Source: Oscillospiraceae bacterium (GTDB taxonomy: Bacteria; Bacillota; Clostridia; Oscillospirales; Oscillospiraceae). From it: a stretch of DNA of 10,583 nt. The position numbers were made by a program, and so were the translations under genes. The stretch lies in the NCBI GenBank assembly GCA_016302405.1, contig JAEDNR010000070.1, positions 1 through 10,583 of the forward strand, given 5' to 3'. Positions 1-5,842 of this stretch are shown here, piece by piece (the first letter of the stretch is position 1; each line of letters starts with the position of its first letter). The notes beneath the pieces were generated by a model, which ran no database searches, had not been told where the DNA came from, and was given only the letters and a program-made list of their open reading frames with translations.

Positions 1-1013
1 ACGGTCAGGGCGCAGGGGCTGTTCTCGTCGGCGCCGTTCAGGGGGTAGATCTTGGCTTCCACCTTCATGGGCTTCTGAGGATCGGTGTAGATGTTCTGAC
101 GCAGGCCGTACAGAGGCAGAGCCTGGGCGTAGGTCATGTTCTCCATAACGATGATGGAGGCGTACTTCTCGGTGAACATGGAGGCGTAGGCGGTCTGCAG
201 GCGGTCGTCGCCCTTGGCCACCCGGGCCAGGTTCACGATGGAGGGGTAGCCGAAGGAACGGTCGCCGTCCTTCAGGGCGGTGCGGCGCACCAGAACCGCA
301 TTGGACAGGGTCTCCTTGGCGGTCTTGCCGGTGACATCCAGAACCAGGTTCTTGTTGCCGGCGGCTTCCAGCTTCTTCACGGTGTCGTACAGGTCGGAGA
401 TGTTCTCAGCGGAAACGCCCAGAGGTACACCTGCGGCGGTGGCAACGGCGTTCATAGCCTCCCAGTTGTCGGGGGTAGCGCCGTCCAGGATCACGTTCTT
501 GCCGGCGACGGCCAGAGCGGCCTTGGCGCACTCTACATCCCAGCAGGCCAGGACCAGGCTGCGGCCGGTAGCGGCGGCCTTCTCCACCAGCTTTGCGTAG
601 ACGGCGGGATCGGACTGCTTGTTGGCGACGTAGACGAATTCCACATACATCCGCTCGCCGATACGCTCGTAGTCCACCTTGGCCATTTCGGCAAGCTTAG
701 CGTCGGTCTTCTCCTCGCCGCACTCGGTGCAGACACAGACGGCGTACAGGTTCTTGTTGACCAGTGTCTTCTCGTGACGGAACAGGACGGTCTCGCCGCC
801 CAGCTTGTGCTCACCGACGGTGATGGTCTTCATGGGAGGCGCGGTCTGCTCGTTGAGCATCGCCTTGGCGTCGTCAGAGAAGTAGGGGCACTTGTCGATG
901 GACACAGCGCCCTGGGCGACCTTCATGCAGAAGGCCATACAGGTGGGGCTGCCGCACTCCTTGCAGTTTTTCTTGGGGGACAGCTTAAAAATGTCAAGAC
1001 CCTTCAAAGCCAT
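1..1013 (-). CDS. acsC: AcsC, corrinoid iron-sulfur protein large subunit (partial, C-terminus off the left edge)
   Basis: This is the large (gamma) subunit of the corrinoid iron-sulfur protein, which carries a methyl group on cobalamin from methyltetrahydrofolate to acetyl-CoA synthase in the Wood-Ljungdahl pathway. The frame is open from an ATG at 1013 to the window edge, giving about 337 residues of a family usually near 450. The N-terminus has the expected [4Fe-4S] pattern C17-x2-C20-x4-C25-x16-C42 within the family signature CGSPTCMAF. A TIM-barrel-like region follows. The C-terminal cobalamin-binding domain lies mostly outside the window. The start is supported by GGAGG about 9 nt upstream, and acsD ends 21 nt before it, so the two are probably co-transcribed. 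Odd points are an extra cysteine (C29) inside the cluster motif and a CVCTEC stretch at residues 93-98. Identification rests on the motif and on acsD and cooC next door. Confidence 0.93.
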   Translation of the reverse strand, partial: MALKGLDIFKLSPKKNCKECGSPTCMAFCMKVAQGAVSIDKCPYFSDDAKAMLNEQTAPPMKTITVGEHKLGGETVLFRHEKTLVNKNLYAVCVCTECGEEKTDAKLAEMAKVDYERIGERMYVEFVYVANKQSDPAVYAKLVEKAAATGRSLVLACWDVECAKAALAVAGKNVILDGATPDNWEAMNAVATAAGVPLGVSAENISDLYDTVKKLEAAGNKNLVLDVTGKTAKETLSNAVLVRRTALKDGDRSFGYPSIVNLARVAKGDDRLQTAYASMFTEKYASIIVMENMTYAQALPLYGLRQNIYTDPQKPMKVEAKIYPLNGADENSPCALT

Positions 1014-1034
1014 AATATGGTTCCTCCTTCCGAA

Positions 1035-1976
1035 TCAGACCAGTTCCGAAATGAACTTCCGGATGGTTGCCACAGCCGCGGGATGCCGCATGATGACGGC
1101 GTCCGCGCCGCCGGTCAGGTTAGCGGCAGCGGTGGAAACTTCCATCACGATGCCCCGCTCCTCCTGACTGCCCCAAGCGGGCTCATCCTCTTCGGAGGCG
1201 GTGGCTTCCTTCACACTCCAGGCGTCGGGGGACACCGGGCTCATGATGGGCATCTGCAGGTCGGCGTCGGACTGGTCCAGAGCCGCCAGGCGGATCCGGT
1301 CCAGGGTGGAGGCCACATACTCAAAGCCGTAGCCCACAGCGGCGGTACCAACGTTCATGACGATGGACTCGGGCTTCACGGTCAGGCCCTTGAGCATGAT
1401 GTTCAGCTGCTTTGCCAGGTTGATGTCGTCGGCGGTCTCAGCGCCCACCTTCTGGCCGTAAGCCAGGGCGACGGAAGCACCGACGGTCTTGTAGTCTTCG
1501 CTGCGGGCGGAGAGCACCAGAATGTTCTTGCCCTGGAGGGCTTCGGCGATCTTGCTGAACAGCTCGCCGTCTTTCTCGATGTTCTTGCAGCCCATGATAA
1601 CGATGGGCATGGAAACGGCTTCCGCCACGGCCTTGGCATCGGCAACGCAGTCTTCAACGGACCGGTTGGCGCCGTTGGGATCGGCGGACTCGAAGTGCAG
1701 GCACAGGAAGTCGGCACCTTCCATGGTCTCGGCCTTCTTGGCGTAGTCGGCCATGGTGGTGCAGCCGGCGTAGAACTCCTTCAGTGCGGGAGCGGTCCAC
1801 TCGCTGGCCATATCGGAGATTTCAACACCGATCTTGGGCGCGTTGGGCATTTCGGCATCGAAGGTGTAGAAAGGCAGCACATTCTGGCCGCCGATAACAA
1901 TTGCCTTGTCGCCGGTGCCCAGGGTCACGGCGTTGATCCTCCCCCTGTAGGGCTGCTGCTTGGGAACAAAAGACAT
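1035..1976 (-). CDS. acsD: AcsD, corrinoid iron-sulfur protein small subunit (CODH/ACS delta)
   Basis: This is the small (delta) subunit of the corrinoid iron-sulfur protein, partner of AcsC in cytoplasmic methyl transfer to acetyl-CoA synthase. It has 313 residues, about the usual length. Recognisable family stretches include the N-terminal GDKAIVIGGQNVLPFYTFD, the block PKIGVEISD, the FLCLHFESADPN region, and PIVIMGC, as expected of the CdhD/AcsD TIM-barrel fold. No iron-sulfur cysteine motif is present, as expected for this subunit. The ATG at 1976 follows a G-rich ribosome binding site (GGGGG, about 9 nt away). The gene is 21 nt upstream of acsC and 110 nt downstream of cooC, with a GC-rich hairpin in the latter gap. 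The order acsD-acsC is the reverse of the classical Moorella acsC-acsD order, as I recall it. Confidence 0.92.
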   Translation of the reverse strand: MSFVPKQQPYRGRINAVTLGTGDKAIVIGGQNVLPFYTFDAEMPNAPKIGVEISDMASEWTAPALKEFYAGCTTMADYAKKAETMEGADFLCLHFESADPNGANRSVEDCVADAKAVAEAVSMPIVIMGCKNIEKDGELFSKIAEALQGKNILVLSARSEDYKTVGASVALAYGQKVGAETADDINLAKQLNIMLKGLTVKPESIVMNVGTAAVGYGFEYVASTLDRIRLAALDQSDADLQMPIMSPVSPDAWSVKEATASEEDEPAWGSQEERGIVMEVSTAAANLTGGADAVIMRHPAAVATIRKFISELV

Positions 1977-2019
1977 GTTGATTTTCCCCCTTAATAATAT
2001 GTTGGTGTGAAAACTATCA

Positions 2020-2049
2020 CTTTCCGGCGGTTTGCCGCCCGCCGGAAAG
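2020..2049 (-). terminator. GC-rich hairpin between cooC and acsD (possible attenuator or processing site)
   Basis: A perfect 11-bp inverted repeat (CTTTCCGGCGG at 2020-2030 and CCGCCGGAAAG at 2039-2049) with an 8-nt loop lies in the 110-nt gap between the two genes. In the minus-strand transcript it is followed by GTGATAGTTTTC, which has only a weak U run. It is therefore more likely a partial terminator or an RNA-processing and stability structure than a full stop. It could set different amounts of CooC and the corrinoid protein subunits. Confidence 0.45.
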
Positions 2050-2086
2050 GAGCTTATGTGGTGAGAGCAACAGCTCCAAAGCCTTT

Positions 2087-2857
2087 TTACAGGCCAAGCT
2101 GCTGCATGATGCCCCTGAGGGCCTGCTTCATGGGGTCCGTGTCGGGAAGCAGGGCGGAGGGGTCGCCGCTGCAGTCGCAGCGGTATACCGCGTCGTCCTG
2201 GGGCAGGACACCGAAAAGGGTCAGACCGTGCTTTTCGATTTCCTCCCGGATGCCCGCGTCCAGCTGTCCGCCGGGGGCCCGGTTGATGATGAGGCCCATT
2301 CTGCCGGGGTTCAGGTTCATTTCCCCGATCATTTCCGCGATTCTCGCCACCGCCTGGACACCCCGGCGGGAGCAGTCGGAAATGAGAAGCATGGTGTCCA
2401 CATGGGGCAGGGTGCCCCGGGCCACATGCTCTAAGCCCGCCTCGTTGTCCATGACCAGGTAGGAATAGTTTTTGGCGTACTTATCCACCTGGGCCTTCAG
2501 GATACCGTTGACGTAGCAGTAGCAGCCCTTGCCCTGGGTCCGGCCCATGACCAGCATGTCGAAGTCGTCCTCCTCGATAAGGGCGGAGGAAAACTTAAAC
2601 TCTGCGTAGTCGGCCTTGGTCATATTGGCGGGGATGGTGCCCTTGAGCTCGGCCTGGGCCATTTCCTCCCGGATCTGTCCCAGGGTCACGCCCTCTTCCA
2701 CCCCCAGAACCTCATTGAGGTTAGAGTTGGCGTCGGCGTCCACCACCAGGATGGGACCCTTGTGCTGCTTGATCAGATAATCGATAATCATGCCGCAGGT
2801 GGTGGTTTTACCCACGCCGCCCTTGCCGGCAACTGCGATGGTATGGGGATTTGGCAT
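2087..2857 (-). CDS. cooC: CooC-family nickel-insertion ATPase for CO dehydrogenase
   Basis: CooC is a MinD/SIMIBI-type ATPase that helps load nickel into the C-cluster of carbon monoxide dehydrogenase; AcsF is the close paralogue acting on acetyl-CoA synthase. The deviant Walker A is GKGGVGKTT at residues 11-19, the switch aspartate is in VVDADAN (residues 38-44), and a DNEAGLEH motif lies at 137-144. The decisive feature is the C112-Y-C114 pair, which matches the CXC metal-binding site at the dimer interface of CooC proteins. The chosen ATG at 2857 gives 256 residues and has AAGGAG 6-7 nt upstream. A longer frame starting at 2953 adds a non-conserved 32-residue tail and is rejected. The gene is first in the operon before acsD-acsC. 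Distinguishing CooC from AcsF needs a phylogeny. Confidence 0.92.
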   Translation of the reverse strand: MPNPHTIAVAGKGGVGKTTTCGMIIDYLIKQHKGPILVVDADANSNLNEVLGVEEGVTLGQIREEMAQAELKGTIPANMTKADYAEFKFSSALIEEDDFDMLVMGRTQGKGCYCYVNGILKAQVDKYAKNYSYLVMDNEAGLEHVARGTLPHVDTMLLISDCSRRGVQAVARIAEMIGEMNLNPGRMGLIINRAPGGQLDAGIREEIEKHGLTLFGVLPQDDAVYRCDCSGDPSALLPDTDPMKQALRGIMQQLGL

Positions 2858-3033
2858 AATGCGCTCCTTCCGGTTACCCTTCCCCGGTTTGCCGGGAACG
2901 GGAGATTCCGAGAAATTAGGAAGCTCTGAACAAATCGTCTCCGGCTTGTTCAAAGGATCCTTAGATCAGGTTGATAACGGGAATGCTGTTTTTGAAAAAG
3001 AAGTGAATCCCAGGGGCAAATCCTGCCCCATAT
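2858..3033 (-). promoter_or_regulatory. Structured 5' leader of the cooC-acsDC operon
   Basis: Between the candidate promoter and cooC lies a leader of about 180 nt that can form several hairpins: a 6-bp stem (GGGGCA/TGCCCC, arms at 3013-3018 and 3024-3029), a 7-bp stem (TGAACAA/TTGTTCA, arms at 2927-2933 and 2946-2952) and a shorter GC-rich stem near 2883-2898. None is followed by a clear U tract. I do not recognise a known riboswitch class. The length suggests, but does not prove, post-transcriptional control. Confidence 0.3.
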
Positions 3034-3049
3034 CGATACAACGTTATCG
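3034..3049. promoter_or_regulatory. Operator-like imperfect palindrome over the acs promoter
   Basis: CGATACAACGTTATCG has 5-bp inverted arms (CGATA/TATCG on either strand) around a 6-nt centre. It overlaps the -10 element and the predicted start of the cooC-acsDC promoter. A second offset inverted pair, GATAC/GTATC, overlaps it. The position fits a repressor site; the regulator is unknown. Confidence 0.35.
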
Positions 3050-3074
3050 TATCACAGATTCCCTGTAAATTCAA
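3046..3074 (-). promoter_or_regulatory. Candidate sigma-A promoter of cooC-acsDC
   Basis: On the minus strand TTGAAT (3069-3074) and TACGAT (3046-3051) are separated by 17 nt, and the -10 is preceded by a TG extension (TGA before TACGAT). Each hexamer matches consensus at 4 of 6 positions. It is the best promoter-like match seen upstream of cooC and predicts a start near 3039. Confidence 0.45.
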
Positions 3075-3329
3075 CCCATAAATTCCGGAAATCTGCGAAA
3101 ATTCCCCCGAAGGCATGGGACCGATACCGGGCGGGGCAGGGAAAGAACGACTCGCGTACAGCCTGGCGGCTTTCTTCAAGGCGTTGTCAAGCCTTAAATT
3201 TTACACAAAAAATTTTCTGTGGTAATTATTACGACGGAAGAAAAAGTGGGAAATCCCCGGATGAAAGACGGATTGTGTTATGTTAAGCGAAAATGCATAC
3301 GCCCGCCGCATAATACCGGAAAAAGTTCC

Positions 3330-3375
3330 TGTGGAAAAGTCTGTGGAAAGTGTGGAAAACTTAGCGTTATCAACA
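3330..3375. promoter_or_regulatory. Cluster of DnaA-box-like sequences
   Basis: Three TGTGGAAA-type boxes (TGTGGAAAA at 3330-3338, TGTGGAAAG at 3342-3350, TGTGGAAAA at 3351-3359) and one TTATCAACA in the other orientation (3367-3375) fall within 46 bp. Against the DnaA-box consensus TTATCCACA (reverse complement TGTGGATAA) they match at 8, 7, 8 and 8 of 9 positions. A further TGTGGAAAA lies at 3579-3587. No dnaA or dnaN is in view. Confidence 0.4.
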
Positions 3376-3684
3376 GATATTCCCATGCGGCTCCCGGCAG
3401 GCCGGATCCCGGAAAATGAATCTCCGGAATGCATATTTGCCGGAACCAGAGCCGCCGCGCCGGGTTACGTCGCCGTCGCGTTCCGCGGCAAATCAAAAAA
3501 AACCGGAAAAAAATGTTGGATTTTTGCCTGGTTAGACTGCCCAGAACCGGGCGCGTCTCCAAGCAGGCCAAAAAAATTTGTGGAAAACTCCTAAAAAAGC
3601 GGGGATTAGAGGAAGACAAAGGCGCAAAGGCAACACCGCACAATTCGGCAAGAGCCGGTGGCGTGGGATTTTTCCTCAGCCGAA

Positions 3685-3732
3685 AGTTTGGAAAACAGAG
3701 GAATACTTGGTGTATTTCCTGTTTTCCAAACT
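3685..3732. repeat. Long, nearly perfect hairpin
   Basis: Perfect 14-bp arms AGTTTGGAAAACAG (3685-3698) and CTGTTTTCCAAACT (3719-3732) enclose a 20-nt centre. The centre adds 7 more pairs (3700-3706 with 3712-3718, one G-T) around a 5-nt loop, leaving only A3699 unpaired. Neither strand has a U run after the stem, so it is not a standard terminator. It could be an RNA structure, a protein-binding palindrome or a relic of a mobile element. Confidence 0.6.
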
Positions 3733-3813
3733 GCGCGGATGGGGGAAAAGGCCCGCCATCCGGCCGCAGACGATTTGTGCGGTGTTGCCCAAAGAATATT
3801 TTATGAAAATAAC

Positions 3814-3842
3814 TTGCATTTTAGGGGATATTATGTTAATCT
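3814..3842 (+). promoter_or_regulatory. Candidate hup-rqcP promoter
   Basis: TTGCAT (3814-3819) and TAATCT (3837-3842) are spaced by 17 nt, with TG in the extended -10 position, about 40 nt before the hup start. The -35 is good and the -10 poor (3 of 6). Other AT-rich hexamers lie close by, so the exact site is uncertain. Confidence 0.3.
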
Positions 3843-3883
3843 AATTACATATTTTCGCATGCCAGCAGAGAGGAAATGAGGCA

Positions 3884-4159
3884 ATGAATAAATCCGAACT
3901 GATCGCTGCCGCCGCCCAAAGCGCCGGGATCACGAAAAAAGACACCGAGCGTGTGCTCAATGCCGCCATTGACGCCATTACCCAGAGCTTGATCCGGGGA
4001 GAGAAGGTTCAGCTCAGCGGCTTCGGCACCTTTGAGACCCGGGACCGTAAGGAACGTACCGGCTGCAACCCCCATAACTCCCAGCCCATCCGCATCGCGG
4101 CTACCCGCGTTCCCGCTTTTAAGCCCAGCAAGGCCCTCAAGGACAGCGTGTCCGGGTGA
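3884..4159 (+). CDS. hup: HU-family nucleoid DNA-binding protein
   Basis: HU is a small dimeric protein that bends and compacts DNA in the nucleoid. The 91-residue product has the full family layout: the N-terminal MNKSELIAAAAQSAGITKKD helix pair, the VQLSGFGTFETR core at 42-53, a beta-arm with the intercalating proline in RTGCNP (P63), and the C-terminal VPAFKPSKALKDSV. The ATG is preceded by AGAGG and GAGG. The odd point is C61 where HU proteins usually have arginine (RNP); the following NSQPIRI also differs from the common TGEEIKI. It lies 4 nt ahead of rqcP, the hup-yabO arrangement familiar from Firmicutes. Confidence 0.96.
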   Translation: MNKSELIAAAAQSAGITKKDTERVLNAAIDAITQSLIRGEKVQLSGFGTFETRDRKERTGCNPHNSQPIRIAATRVPAFKPSKALKDSVSG

Positions 4160-4163
4160 AAGC

Positions 4164-4409
4164 ATGCGCCTTGACAAGTATTTAAAGGTATCCCGCCTGA
4201 TCAAGCGCCGGACCGTTGCCAATGAGGCCTGCGACGCTGGGAGGATCCAGGTGAACGGCCGGGTGGTAAAGGCCGGATATGAGGTGAAGACCGGGGACGT
4301 GATCGCCATTGCCATGGGCGCGCGGACGGTCCGTGTGGAGGTACTTCAGGTGGCGGAGGCCGTCCGGAAGGACGACGCTGCCGCTATGTACCGGGAGCTT
4401 CCGGAATAA
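4164..4409 (+). CDS. rqcP: RqcP (YabO), S4-domain ribosome-associated quality control factor
   Basis: RqcP binds the 50S subunit and peptidyl-tRNA with RqcH to support C-terminal alanine tailing of stalled nascent chains; its Hsp15-type relatives also bind stalled 50S subunits. The 81-residue product is almost entirely an S4 RNA-binding domain, starting MRLDKYLKVSRLIKRRT and containing AGRIQVNGRVVKAGYEVKTGD (residues 25-45), which is typical. The ATG at 4164 is 4 nt after the hup stop, with only a weak ribosome binding site (GGGTGAAAG), suggesting translational coupling. A much longer frame starting at 4032 within hup is rejected. yabP and yabQ, which often follow in spore formers, are absent: the operon ends in a repeat and a terminator. 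Confidence 0.92.
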   Translation: MRLDKYLKVSRLIKRRTVANEACDAGRIQVNGRVVKAGYEVKTGDVIAIAMGARTVRVEVLQVAEAVRKDDAAAMYRELPE

Positions 4410-4422
4410 ATATCCATATCCG

Positions 4423-4604
4423 CTTAACGCAGAGTGCGGCAAATTGGAATTTAATTGACAATTGACAATGAACAATTGACAATTAAGGAATCCCTTCGGG
4501 ATGATTTAAAATAAAAAGAATTTGGACGAAAATACTCAGAATTATTTTAAAATTGTCCCGTAGGGACACAATAATTGTCAACTGTCAATTGTCAATTGTC
4601 AATT
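4423..4604. mobile_element. MITE-like repeat with 32-bp terminal inverted repeats (element F)
   Basis: The core, 4453-4604, is bounded by 32-bp inverted repeats (4453-4484 and 4573-4604) that match at 29 of 32 positions and are made of tandem ATTGACA units. The interior holds two small hairpins (CCCTTCGGG near 4492-4500; TGTCCC/GGGACA near 4555-4567) and no coding capacity. To its left, 4423-4452 is the same boundary module seen on the other repeats in this window: CTTAACGC, about 10 nt, then CAAATTGGAATTT. It starts 13 bp after the rqcP stop. Confidence 0.7.
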
Positions 4605-4634
4605 CGGCGAAGGCGGAAAATAAGCACAAATTTT

Positions 4635-4678
4635 AAAAACCGTGTGCGGCTCAGAAAAGTGAGCCGCACACGGTTTTT
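4635..4678. terminator. Bidirectional Rho-independent terminator between rqcP and psuG
   Basis: Perfect 19-bp arms (4635-4653 and 4660-4678) around the loop GAAAAG, with AAAAA on the left and TTTTT on the right of a GC-rich stem (CCGTGTGCGGCTCA). It works in either direction and sits between the converging hup-rqcP and psuK-psuG operons, 18 bp past the end of psuG. Confidence 0.93.
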
Positions 4679-4695
4679 CTGGGATTGGGATTGAT

Positions 4696-5616
4696 TTACA
4701 GCCTGCAGTATTCCACAGCGGTCAGGGCTGCCAGCTTCGCGTTGTTGTACACCAGCCGGATGTTGGAGGCCAGGCTGTCGCCGCCGGTAAGCTCAGAAAC
4801 CCGTGCCAGCAGGAAGGGCGTTGTCTCCTTGCCGTGGATGCCCTTTTCCTTGCACTCGGCAATGGCCTGATTGATGGCCGCATCGATCACGTCCTTGGGC
4901 ATGGAGAATTCCTCAGGGATGGGATTGGTCACCAGAATACCGCCGCCCAGGGCCAGGTCATTCTGGGTCTTGAAGATCTTCGCAAGCTCCGCGGGGGAGT
5001 CCACCCGGCAGTCTACCCGGAAGCCGGACTGGCGGGTATAGAAAGCGGGCAGCTCTTCGGTGCCATAGCCCAGCACGGGCACACCCTTGGTTTCCAGGTA
5101 CTCCAGGGTCAGACCCAGATCCAGAATGGATTTCGCTCCCGCGCAGACCACCATCACGGGGGTGTGCGCCAGCTCTTCCAGGTCGGCGGAGATGTCCATA
5201 GTGGTTTCGGCACCCCGGTGAACGCCGCCGATGCCGCCGGTGGCAAAGATCCGGATGCCTGCCATGTGGGCGATGATCATGGTGGTGGTGACGGTGGTGG
5301 CGCCGTCCTCACCCTTGGCGCACAGGACTGCCAGATCCCGGCGGGAGGCCTTGGCGATGGCAGTGCCCTTCTTGCCGAAGTATTCAATTTCCTCCGGGGT
5401 CAGACCGGCCTTCAGCCGCCCGCCGATAATGGCGATGGTGGCGGGAACGGCGCCGTTTTCCCGGATGATCCGCTCCACATTCAGGGCGGTCTCCACGTTC
5501 TGGGGGTAGGGCATACCGTGGGAAATGATGGTGGATTCCAGAGCCACCACGGGCTTTCCGGCGCGGACGGCTTCCGCAACCTCGGGGTTAACATCCAGAT
5601 ACTTGTTCAGATTCAT
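4696..5616 (-). CDS. psuG: PsuG, pseudouridine-5'-phosphate glycosidase
   Basis: PsuG splits the C-C glycosidic bond of pseudouridine 5'-phosphate to uracil and ribose 5-phosphate, the second step in salvage of pseudouridine from RNA turnover. The 306-residue product matches the usual length (E. coli about 312). The family blocks VALESTIISHGMPYPQN, TAIAKASRRDL, FATGGIGGVHRG and CAGAKSILDLGLTLEYLET are present. Catalytic residues line up with E. coli E31, K93 and K166 at a constant offset of four: E27, K89, K162; the metal-binding aspartate corresponds to D145. The ATG at 5616 has AAAGGA about 10 nt upstream. psuK lies upstream on the same strand, separated by 226 bp containing repeat element A, so psuG is probably expressed by read-through from the psuK promoter, or from a weak AT-rich site near 5640 that I could not define. 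Confidence 0.96.
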   Translation of the reverse strand: MNLNKYLDVNPEVAEAVRAGKPVVALESTIISHGMPYPQNVETALNVERIIRENGAVPATIAIIGGRLKAGLTPEEIEYFGKKGTAIAKASRRDLAVLCAKGEDGATTVTTTMIIAHMAGIRIFATGGIGGVHRGAETTMDISADLEELAHTPVMVVCAGAKSILDLGLTLEYLETKGVPVLGYGTEELPAFYTRQSGFRVDCRVDSPAELAKIFKTQNDLALGGGILVTNPIPEEFSMPKDVIDAAINQAIAECKEKGIHGKETTPFLLARVSELTGGDSLASNIRLVYNNAKLAALTAVEYCRL

Positions 5617-5654
5617 AGTGATCGATCCTTTCCGTAAATATATAAAATGTTTAT

Positions 5655-5840
5655 CTTAACGCGTCAGTTCGACAAATTGGGAATTTGTAGGAGAACTCGG
5701 TATCGATTCTCTTCGTAGGGGACGGGTCTCCCGTCCCCCGGAATTCAGAGACTTGTATGGGGCGGGACGGGAAACTCGTCCCCTACGATGCTTTTACGGT
5801 TGGCCCGACAAATTCCCAATTTATCAATTTATGCTTTCCC
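5655..5840. repeat. Palindromic intergenic repeat, copy A (inverted relative to B and C)
   Basis: The core 5714-5787 (74 bp) has 24-bp inverted arms (22 of 24 match) starting CGTAGGGGACGGG; each arm is itself a small hairpin (GGGACGGG/CCCGTCCC type). Outer modules GACAAATTGGGAATTTGT (5671-5688) and GACAAATTCCCAATTTAT (5807-5824) face each other, the left one preceded by CTTAACGC. The core equals copies B and C in reverse complement. It lies between psuK and psuG and ends 2 bp from the psuK stop codon. Confidence 0.8.
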
Positions 5841-5842
5841 GT

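Larger units (their letters stand above)
3075..3883. other. Gene-free, comparatively AT-rich spacer between the acs and hup operons
   Basis: No frame here encodes a recognisable protein. The open frames overlap one another, lack conserved motifs and have poor starts. What can be seen is a DnaA-box-like cluster (3330-3375, plus one more box at 3579-3587), A-rich runs at about 3489-3525, a 48-nt hairpin at 3685-3732 and a candidate hup promoter near the right end. A regulatory RNA or a decayed gene cannot be excluded. Confidence 0.6.

Noticed and set aside
774..1994. Plus-strand open frame of 406 codons opposite acsC and acsD
   Set aside because: It is the antisense shadow of two well-supported genes. 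It is rich in Gly and His, as expected from reading GC-rich codons backwards, and has no domain motif.
2858..2953. N-terminal extension of cooC from an upstream ATG at 2953
   Set aside because: The added residues are not family-like, and the ATG at 2857 has a well-spaced ribosome binding site and gives the normal length, with the CXC motif at 112-114.
2961..3434. Minus-strand small frames of 72 and 77 codons upstream of cooC
   Set aside because: No motif, no good ribosome binding site, and they overlap the promoter or the DnaA-box cluster.
3280..3879. Several overlapping plus-strand frames in the acs-hup spacer (104, 125, 88 and 73 codons)
   Set aside because: They overlap one another in different frames, run through the DnaA-box cluster or the 48-nt hairpin, and show no recognisable protein features.
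4032..4163. Upstream start for rqcP inside hup
   Set aside because: The extension overlaps hup out of frame and is not S4-like. The ATG at 4164 gives the standard 81-residue protein.
4834..5637. Plus-strand open frame of 267 codons opposite psuG
   Set aside because: Antisense shadow of psuG, whose catalytic residues are all in place on the minus strand.
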